Positions 55,237 through 64,000 of a stretch of DNA of 64,000 nt are shown here, piece by piece. The notes under the pieces were generated by a model that was not told the DNA's origin, did not search any database, and worked only from the letters and a program-made list of their open reading frames with translations. Within the stretch, counting starts at the first letter, position 1. The number at the start of each line of letters is the position of its first letter. The DNA comes from Oscheius dolichura (taxonomy: Eukaryota; Nematoda; Chromadorea; Rhabditida; Rhabditidae). The stretch is taken from positions 9,300,001-9,364,000 of the forward strand of contig OW051496.1 of assembly GCA_932521035.1 (NCBI GenBank), written 5' to 3'. Position numbers and translations under genes: made by a program.

Positions 55237-58200
55237 ATCCTGTACCGATTTCTGAACGAAGAGAGCGACTATCCTCCTGGAAGACCTACTGCTTCGAATC
55301 CGTTTATTTGATTTTCCCTTCCCCTGCAAAAGTGTCTTCCCTCCCGTGGGTCCACTGAACACCCCGACTTGAACCTAAAGGTCTCCCGCCCTCGCCAACA
55401 TGTCTGCTCTGTTTTTCCCTGCGGCTCCTTACCTTTGTCTCTGTTTACCCGGGGAGATATCCCAGTCCAATTTGTCGCTATCCTACTTTTAGTCGGAGAA
55501 GCTAGTTTGAGAAGCTTACCTCCTCCTTCCAGGATCTGGGAAATCAGGATCCGAGAGCTCTTTAATCCGACTGACTTGCTCCTGCCCCTTGTTCTACCAC
55601 CCCTTGTTTTTTTCATGTGGGTGGCTCTTCTCCTCCCCCTCCTCCTTAATTGCGATATCCCCCACTTCAGTTTTTCAGAGAGATGTTCATTATTTTCTTC
55701 TCCCAGTGCCCCATCCTTTCCCTCTCACTTGGGTTCTCCCCGGCCAACTTCAAACTTTCCCCCCGTCCTCCTTCCCTGCCGATCACGCATGCAGCATTTT
55801 TTATTACCTCGTGTATTGTTTCCCGTCTCAACTTTGTCGCCTGATGATCCATGAGTAGGCGAACGAATTTTTTTCTTTCTTCAAATTTGAATTCTCCTCG
55901 GGGGTCAATGAGATTTCCGAGGGGGCAAGGTCGCTGCACTCTTTGAGGGCTCCCACTCTGATCAGCGAGGTCCTCTTCCTGGTCTCATTAATCCTGAGAT
56001 TTCTTAACCATCGCGTCCTCTTCGTCTACCACTTTTTCTTTGAATGATGCACTCCCGTCTCGTGACCAATACATTTCCCTCTTACTATAAGAAGTTTGTC
56101 TTTTTCTTCTATTAGTCGGAGGTGGATCCATTCTTGTCGAGAGATCTTCGCTCTTTTATTATTTCTAGAAGCCCAAATATTGAGGGAAACTTCAGATTTC
56201 AATTTGAGAGAAAAGTACACATCCTTATCCTTTTATCCAGGAAGTACAAAAGCTTCCTGCTTCTATAAATTGAAACTTACTAACTGCTCAAAATATTCGT
56301 ATCCACAATAAATCTTCCCAAATGGATAGCTCTCCGGAAATCATGTTCCAGCCAAAAAAGAGAGGGGCTGGAGGGCGGTCCTGCTTCCAATCTAGACCCC
56401 CTCCTCAATTCTAGTTTTCCCCTGTATTTTCCAAATCTGAAGACATAAATTCCAGTCCTTCTCGTCTCCTTTTCTCTATTTCTTGTTCTCTTCCGTTTTT
56501 CCTATGATAAACTGATTAGCAACTTCTAATTCAATTGAACCTAACCTGATGGTCTCCGATGCAAAATTTTCTTTGTGTTCTGCCCTTTGGCGGACTAATT
56601 TAGCTCCTTGTCTCTGCAGAAGATGCATAAATTTGTCTCTTTTTGGCTCTTTCTAGTTTTACCAAGTTTTTACTCTAAAAACTTCGGGGGGTTCGATAGC
56701 TCCAGAGGTGGCGGAATCCTGTAATCAATTGCTCCTCTTCGATTTGCTCGTTTTCCTTCAATCTCCAGTTTTCTATAGGGTAAAAATAAGATGCCCCCTG
56801 ATATCATCAGTAAGTCCAAAATGTACGACGAAGAGGAGGAGACCCCTCTCTGAGATTTCTCCATCCCTCTCTCTCTCTGGCTCGCTCGCTCGCTCCTCGT
56901 CTCCCATATCATAGAGGTAATCACGCAATCCACGAGGCCCTTGGTTTCACACGATCCCAATGGGAATTCATTAGCACCGGGGAGCTCTCTCTCTCTCTCG
57001 AAGCGATAGGACTGCTACACTTCTGATTTGGCTCTTTTCACAGCTCATTCCTGTAGTCTTCAACTCGATTCATCAGCTCTTCTTTTCCCGTCATTTCTAC
57101 GAGACGAAAGCCAGACGAAAGTCTAGAGTAGAGGTCACCGGCCGGCTCTTTTCCCGAGAGGGCACGGCTTTTTTTCCCGCCAATTATCTCCAACTTCTTA
57201 TTGTTTAAATTGCCCGTTCCGCCGTTATTAGCCTTGTCCTTTGGCAGATATAGCACCTGGCGGCCGAGACATTCACCAGTTCCGTCTCCCGTTTCCACTA
57301 ATTCTTGTACTAGCCGCACTCTCTCCGCTCTGACTTCATTTCCCCCATTTTTATCCCAAAATCTGACTCATATCTCCATTTTTGATCCTAATCTCGCCAG
57401 GGTAAGTCACCCCCTGTTTGATTCCATTTACTATACAGGTGGCGCTTGTTTGTCACCACACCCCGAGGAGTCGACGTGCTGCTAATTTTCCAATAAATTA
57501 TGCTGCCGTCTAATCTCCTTCTATTATGTTTTTGTTCATTTTCTTATATAAGAAAAGCACGTGCTCATTAATAATCATAGTAGTGGCAGTAGTATGTTTT
57601 TTCTCTTAAAATCAGCCGCCCCTCATTAGTTGCCGTTTTGATTGGAAAAGATTCAGACTCTGGGGAACAACTGGGGTCAACATTTGTAGTTTTCTTAGTT
57701 ATTTCGGGGAGGAGTAAATAAAGAACGGGGCTCTTTCACTTATCGTACTAAAACATGGTCTTATTCCAAAAATGTCAAAATGTATCGAGAGAAAATCAGC
57801 GCAGGGCAGTCAACTGCTCCTCAGTGACCCGCCGAGCCACTTCCTTATCCTAAAACTTGGATTTCGGACTTTGAAGTGACGGTGGCATCAGGAGGAGGGC
57901 CTGAACGGTTTATAGACCTCGTTTTCGTACTGAACCTTGAAAAATGTATTCTAGTCCTGGAGGTCATGATTCTACGAGTGGTAGCCCAGCCCAACCTAGG
58001 AGCGGTTCCAAAGGGCATTTCTAGAGTTCCGATTTTCCGGACCTACTGTACTAATCCATTGATTCTTTTTTTTCACGGCCGCAACTCTTTCATTTTGGCT
58101 GTGAAGATGGTTGAAAGGATTAATCCAGTTGAGACCCAAAAGACCCAGGCCCAAAAGAACAGGCGTCCGTGGGCTGGGCCGGCTCCTACTGGAAATTTAG

Positions 58201-58820
58201 CCACGAGCCAACATCTGTCCCCACTCCTTATAGTTTTTGCCCCACAGATCCCAGATCCCTATATCTGCTACCGCCATGCCTCTGCTGATGGAACTGGCCC
58301 CTTTCTAAAGTTATAGAGCCCTGGATATCTCCTTATTTTGCCGTATCCCCCCTTCTCCTACCACTTCCGCCCATTTTATTACCCTCTCTTCCATCCCAAA
58401 AGAGCAACTTGTCCTCATTAGATAATCAAATCCCCCTTTTGATTAAAAACAAACTGTTATTTCTGTTCTCACTCCTTCACTCGAAATCAAATTTAAAGCT
58501 AGTGAGCACAATTGCTTCTGTCTGTTGCAAAACAACCACTTTCTATCTCTCCTTTCTCGTCATTTGTAATGTGACTACCACGTCAGCAGAGGTCAATTCT
58601 TTATGTGAGAGAGTAAAATGACGCGTAATTCATCCTAATGACCTGTTCTTTTCGGAGTAGGTTCCGTGAAAAGATATGCAAAACGTCTCAGAAATGTGAC
58701 GTAGGATCATAGGACTTTGCGATACTTTATTTTAAAAAGTTGTTGTGTATCTTTTTAAAGCCGCCACAGCTCTTTTACCCACCTTTTCCTTGTTGCTGGC
58801 CCATTGAAAATCTCGGTGTT

Positions 58821-58951
58821 TGATAGTCCGATCCCCTGCACCAGTAAAGTCTCAGCGGGAGGATCATCTTTATTCAAAATTGTTACAACGCTATGACGCC
58901 TTTATATATTTTCATTGCCGACGGTTTACGGGTGCAGGGAACCAGACTATC
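58821..58951. repeat. Hairpin element, copy 3
   Basis: Arms agtccgatcccctgcaccag and, inverted, ttacgggtgcagggaacca. The right arm is diverged relative to the other copies. Confidence 0.6.
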
Positions 58952-59118
58952 GAGAACCGAACCCTTTCTTAGCCTTCTAGTCGATTTTTAAAAAAAAAAC
59001 TATAAAATATTTTGAGGATCCCATGGCTGGTCCTGAACCTCTAGTACTTTATAGATCGTTTACTTCCTTGTTTAACTATTGGCATTCGTTTTGGGACTTC
59101 TCGGAGGGTTCGCTCTTC

Positions 59119-59250
59119 GATAGTCCGATCCCCTGCACCCGTAAAGTCTCGGCAAGACAAAGGTATAAAGGGGGTCACAGTTTTGTAACAGTTTTGAATA
59201 AAGAAGAGCCTACTGCCGAGAAATTACGGATGCAGGGGATCGGACTATCG
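59119..59250. repeat. Hairpin element, copy 4
   Basis: Arms cgatagtccgatcccctgca and, inverted, tgcaggggatcggactatcg; the outer 20 bases are perfectly inverted. It lies about 90 bases before the receptor's first coding exon. Confidence 0.68.
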
Positions 59251-59338
59251 AGGACGGAGCCTCCCGGCGTCCCTAACGCTATAACAGTTTTGTCACCCTC
59301 CTTCCCTTCTTTAAAGATATCTTAATTAAAAATTCCAG

Positions 59339-62300
59339 ATGATAAATGTGTCTGGGGAGCTGGGATCCAGATTGAGCATAGCCGAAGTACAAGATCTTGC
59401 TCTAAACCCAGAATGGTGGTATTTGGCGCTGGCCATAGTACCGATCGTCTGTATCGCCGGCAATGTCATGGTCGTGGCAGCTGTCTGGACCACAAGAAGT
59501 CTTCAAACCCCTACAAATCACTTACTGGTACCGTATAATCTCTATTCAAAAGTCTAAAGATCAAAGTCTAGGTCTCCCTAGCTGTAGCTGATCTCATAGT
59601 CGGTGCTTTCGTGATGCCTTTCAGTATATATCTTTCGATAAACGGGTTACATTGGCATCTTCCCCTGCCTGTATGTTATTTCTATTGCGCCCTGGATGTG
59701 GCCGCTTCGACTGCTTCTATTATTCATTTGGTTCTCATCAGTATAGACAGGTTTGTCCTTTTTACTCGCCAAGATCGAAAGATCCCGAGAAGGGAATCTC
59801 TAATTACCGGGAAGTTCTCAATTTTTCCGGATCTATAAACTTGTCTGACCCATTTTGGCACATTTCAAATTCTTCACTCCTTGAAAAATGTTTCCAAGGA
59901 TAGAAAAAAGGTTGTTTAAAAAGAGAATTGCCACTTTTCCGTATAGCCGTCACAATTCATGGAATTATAAAAGAGAGGGCATTTTTTTTCGCCTTCAAAT
60001 GAGGCCTCATTAATTTCTATGGCTGCAAGAAGAAAATAATTAACTGCCTGTTAAGGTTAGGGGCATATAAAGCAATTCGACTCATTGTCAGGGATACTAT
60101 CTTTGTAGTGCCCTGGGTCGTCAAATAGGGTTTCCGTCACGGGTCTCCTTGGTGTACCCTGCATCACAATTTTAATCTCCGAAAATGGCCCATAAATGAC
60201 CGAGCTACAAAAAAAAAAGCAAAAAAATTGAAGATCGAAGCCAACCGGGCCCGGTCCTGGCTTTCGGTCTAAAAATAAAAAAGCTTTCCATAGTCGCAAA
60301 ACACGGATATATTCCACACGGGACCTTTCGAACAAAAGAGAGCGAGATTTTCGATTTCTCTCGATTGTTGTTCGCCGTTTGCTCTAAAGGTCCCGAAGAG
60401 ACTACGGTAACCCTATTTTTTGGAAAAAAAAAGATCTCGGGACTCTTTGAGACCTATAGACTTGTTTTTTGATGTTGAAAGTTCACTAAAACTATTCAAA
60501 GATTCCAATTTGCCCGCGGAGGGTCCGCCTGTCTTCCAGGGCCAATTCAGATGGTTACAGGCAAACAAAGTAGGCTAAAAATCTGCTGCAGCCACATTTT
60601 TCGCTACTTTCCCTGAAAAGTTTCCACTTCCTTGGCCCTTTTTAGTCCTTTCCCTGATCAAGGTGCTACTAATTTTCCCAGCCGTTGTTTCCCACGTAGC
60701 GCCCCCTCTTCTCTACTAAAAATAGCCAATTCCCATATGGAATTTTCCCAGTCAAAAAAATCAAAAAGGAGAAACTAACTTCATGCCCAAAAAAGAAAGG
60801 TCAAATTCTAACCGCCCAGGGCCCCACTTTTTTTGAGGAGCGGACCAGAATCGATTAGTAGACACCACAACGTGCAAAAGTAATCCTGGCTCACCTTACT
60901 CAAAGATTCGTACGCGGGATTGCGGTATCTGCTGCATACCTGATGGCCTAACTAATGAGAGCCAGAATCTTTCCTTCCCTTCGAGAAAAAAAAGAAATTG
61001 GTTTTAAAATTCATACTTCAAATGGAAGAAGTTTTAGACTGGTTGCCGCGACAAAACCGGCCGAATATAAGACAATGAAACACAAGATGAGGGTCTACAT
61101 CGCTATTGCTATCACCTGGGTCTTTAGTATCGGGCTCTCCCTGCCACTGGGTATGTTTTCCACCGAATTAACGGACAGTGAGCCTAGGATTAGGCTTGAA
61201 CACGAAGACGAGGCAATTCCTTCACGAGGAGCATCATTGCGGTATCTATAGTCCCATTTATATGTTGGGCAGCTCTATTTTCGCCTTCTATCTGCCTTGT
61301 TTTATTATGCTACTAACATATGGTTATATATTTTATACGTTGAGGAAACGATTGAGAGCTATTCAGTTACAGGTTGGTTTTTGACTTTTCCCGCCCTTTA
61401 AAAATTTTTTGAGATTGTTAAATTAGATTTAAAAGATGCAGAATTTTGTGCTGATTACCGTAGACAAAAAAAACTTTCAGTAAAAATGACAGAAAATTGA
61501 GAAATAGTGTTTTTAAAGCCGGTTGAATATTTTCCAACGCAAGCGTACAGATTACTGTCTCCTGTAGGTCAAACTAGCGTGAAATGGAAATTTTAAATGG
61601 TAGACATTTTTGCGTGACTTTTAATTGGTATACTGCAGCTGTAGAATTTCTTAAAAAGCGATGAAAATTACGGTATTTTCCCCTTGTTTCAGGAGATGGC
61701 TGGAGGTCAATTCCTTGGCTTCGGCGCCGACGTGGGTAATATCACAACGGCGGCAATTCAATCGGCTATAGGTTCGCCGGCTGCTTCCCGACGTAACTAA
61801 CCGAACACAACCGTTGCAGGAATCACGCCCAAGAATAGAAATATGATTTCCTGGGAAAAGCCCCTACTGAAGAAGATTGAGGAAACGGCTGCAGAGCATG
61901 CCAGCTCATTGAATGACAGCGAAAGGGAACAGCTGCAGACGATCTTGGAAGCGGTCCATCCGTCATCGTCGGGGAGTCAGGAGAACTCTCTGATGAATCT
62001 GGAAGAGGACCCAGATAGACCGCCTTCTGTTCTACTGGAGGCTGTCACCCTTCGCTGTGAGATAGACACCAGTGGGCCCGTGCTGGAATTGCCGAAACCT
62101 ACCTATGTGAAAAAGTAACTTTTATATTAAAAAGAACCGCTTGTAAACAGCGTACAAAAACAAATAAATCTCCGAATTTCAAGAAAAATACCGTAATCCG
62201 TTCAATAGAACCGCCCGTACAGTATACCCCAACTGTAAGCCTGCTCCATCGAACACCGCGCGTATTATTGCCGTTTTTATAGCTTTTTTAAAATTTATAC

Positions 62301-63813
62301 GATATCTACAGTACGGTGGTGATCTTTTAAAAAGACAAAATAGAAAGAGATGAATATAACAATAGAAAAATATCGGAAGATACAGCCGTGAAACTTTTGA
62401 AATGTATAAGATACCGTATAACTGGAAGAAAAAAGAGGAATTTGTGAGGTCTGGTAGGAATCAGACTACGGGTTAGCCTACCGTCTGCTGTTTACAAGCC
62501 GTCTTTTTTGACGACTACCGTCCATTTTAGCTTATTTCCTCTCCCAGTCTAATTGTGAATTACTTCAACATTTGAATATTTCAGTGTTTCGCGGCGTTTC
62601 TCCGATGCGATGCATTCATTTTCGTCTCGGGGACGTGCAAAATCCGTGGCTTTTGGAGTTGCACCTGGAAGGCGGCGGCATTCCCATACACCGGAGATTC
62701 CCCGCGGCTCGGATGAGGGAAAAATGCTCCATGGGCTACGGCCTCCACTGGTAAGAGACCTATAACCATCTTTTAAAGTGGATTTTAATCACTAATTTAA
62801 TAGCAAAAATAAGGGTAAGGCCTCTGTTTTTTAGAAGACGTCACAATCGTTACCCGCTCGTGTTGTGACGGCAAAATGTGTTCATGGGGAGCACAGCGTG
62901 CGCTTCGTGAGTTAACCGCGAAAATTATGAGATCTATCCTCTTTTTGAACTTTGTCTTCCCAAATTTTTATATGATTTTGCACGTGTGGCACTTTCACAG
63001 ACGCTGGGAAATCCAGAAAGAGAGAAAAAGGAAAGTAAGCATGCTCTATTCCCACCCGTTTCTGAACCTGTGCCTGCTATCAGTTGACTTTGGATTGAAG
63101 GGTGGACTTGGGATGCGAGCATGGATGGACTTGATTTTAATCGGAGACAGCCTTTTAAACGTGTGTTTTTAAGGTGGAAAGAAGGAAGATGAGACGATTG
63201 AGCGAGATGATATCCGACTGGGAGCGGCCGTCACGTACTTCCCTCCAGAATATGTATGCCTATGCCAGAAGGGAGAGTGTCTACATCGCTAGGAAGAAAC
63301 TCGCCGGGTTAAAGGTCTATTCCCCCTTGAAATTCCCTTCAAGACCTTATTTCCTTTCAGGATTGGGCTCTAGATCTCCTGGCTAAACTGAAATCCAAGC
63401 AGGGGATGGCCATCCGCCGCGAAACCCGAGCAACAAAGCTGGTGGCTACCGTAATGGGTCAGTTTTCCTCATTTTTCAGTATAAATTGGAAATTTTAGTG
63501 GTTTTCTTGGTCTGCTGGCTGCCCTTCTTCACCCTGAATATGATTAAAATCTACAAACTGATCTATAACGGCTGGTCTAATGATATGGAAAAATGGTTCC
63601 ACTGGTTCACCGCCCTAGGATATCTGAATTCTTCACTTAATTTCTTCATCTATTCCACAATTAATCCAGTTCGTTTTCAAAATAATTTTCCAGGAAAATG
63701 ACATAATTTTTCCAGAAATTTCGACACTCATTCCGTCGGTTGTTAGGCTTCTCCCGGTCTCGAAGAAGGCGCGAAAAGTCTTGGATGAATCCGCCAAAAG
63801 AACAGAGCAGCAG
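59339..63813 (+). CDS. Aminergic class A GPCR, D2-like dopamine-receptor type (3' end not reached)
   Basis: Exons: 59339-59527, 59572-59750, 61038-61150, 61194-61372, 61693-61771, 61820-62114, 62585-62750, 62835-62906, 63174-63314, 63361-63457, 63499-63668, 63716-63813, all in phase (592+ residues). TM1 has IAGNVMVV; TM2 LAVADLIVGAFVMPF; TM3 LDVAASTASIIHL with the amine-binding Asp; TM5 GSSIFAFYLP; TM6 VFLVCWLPFF; helix 8 KFRHSFRRLL. A roughly 300-residue third intracellular loop is encoded by about seven exons, typical of Gi/o-coupled amine receptors. The DRY motif reads DRL and NPxxY reads NFFIY. The first exon follows a splice acceptor directly, so an upstream exon or a spliced leader is expected. 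The last visible exon ends at a gtaagg donor. Confidence 0.85.
60282..60432 (+). mobile_element. TACCGTAACCC-end MITE, copy 5
   Basis: Inner arms cgggacctttcgaacaaaag and, inverted, gctctaaaggtcccgaagag, with a right end acggtaaccctattttttgg. It lies in the long intron between receptor exons 2 and 3, so the family is not confined to F-box introns. Confidence 0.6.
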
Positions 63814-64000
63814 GTAAGGCTCCTTTTATTCTTGGGACTACCGTAATCCTTCAAATCTTGGGGCAGCAAAAAATTAAGGAATTACGTTATAAAAACTGTC
63901 CTTGGCCTGCTCCCCGCTGCCTTGGGGGCTCACTTGGTAACTATGATTCCTCAAGCCCCCATTTTTTAAACCGACTAGTTTTTCGTGTTTTTCGGCAAAG

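Larger units (their letters stand above)
52048..59110. other. Long non-coding region upstream of the receptor gene
   Basis: About 7 kb, pyrimidine-rich on the plus strand, with scattered frames that show no domain or splice support. It contains a perfect palindrome around 53137-53170 (arms caagtagtcta/tagactacttg), several attaat-type motifs and hairpin elements at 55109 and 58821. It may be the promoter or a 5' intron region of the receptor gene, because the first coding exon there begins directly after a splice acceptor. Confidence 0.4.

Noticed and set aside
54200-58400. Several frames of 90-160 codons in the pyrimidine-rich region
   Set aside because: Low-complexity Leu/Ser/Pro composition, overlapping frames on both strands, no domain and no matching splice structure; typical of skewed non-coding DNA.

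Overview
The window is nuclear DNA of a nematode-like animal. Genes have many short exons separated by introns of about 30-50 bases with a tttcag-type acceptor. The protein families also fit: a signal-peptide lectin with two C-type lectin domains and a CUB domain, an expanded F-box/FTH-like family, and an aminergic receptor. Short intergenic gaps in one cluster look like nematode operons. There are no prokaryotic features. All exon models below were built by hand from splice motifs, reading phase and comparison of paralogues inside the window; none was checked against a database.

Left part (1-32 kb). Three minus-strand genes of unknown or uncertain function lie at 1-4755. They are followed by a family of F-box-like genes with a constant five-exon layout. 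Four copies read as intact (12168-13310, 19118-20529, 22981-24240, 30338-31400). The other copies are broken or truncated (5194-6674, 7043-8639, 13622-13963, 14181-14510, 18128-18867). Between them lie a two-CTLD plus CUB lectin, an internally deleted pogo-like transposon, a Polinton-type cysteine protease fragment, two small secreted cysteine-containing proteins and a single-pass membrane protein.

Middle part (24.7-51.4 kb). This is a locally duplicated cluster built from three gene types: (i) acidic helical/coiled-coil proteins of a family I do not recognise, (ii) P-loop GTPases with GETGVGKT and DTPG motifs, and (iii) a USP-type deubiquitinase. At 36121-39533 a GTPase is spliced, in phase and at an exon boundary homologous to its paralogues, to a USP catalytic domain. 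The order is USP tail, helical gene, GTPase; this order is repeated, and a further copy of the USP tail and helical gene lies inverted at 24.8-27.6 kb. Some intergenic gaps are 35-110 bases, which suggests operons. F-box-like proteins, a Ulp-type protease and a deubiquitinase together give the window a ubiquitin-related flavour, but no functional link is shown.

Right part (51.4-64 kb). A degenerate mariner-like element and about 7 kb of non-coding DNA precede a large aminergic GPCR gene (59339 to beyond 63813).

Mobile DNA is abundant. It includes a TTAA-flanked MITE family (one copy in a coding exon, one exactly at a splice acceptor), a MITE with TACCGTAACCC-like ends inside F-box introns, hairpin elements and several other inverted-repeat elements.
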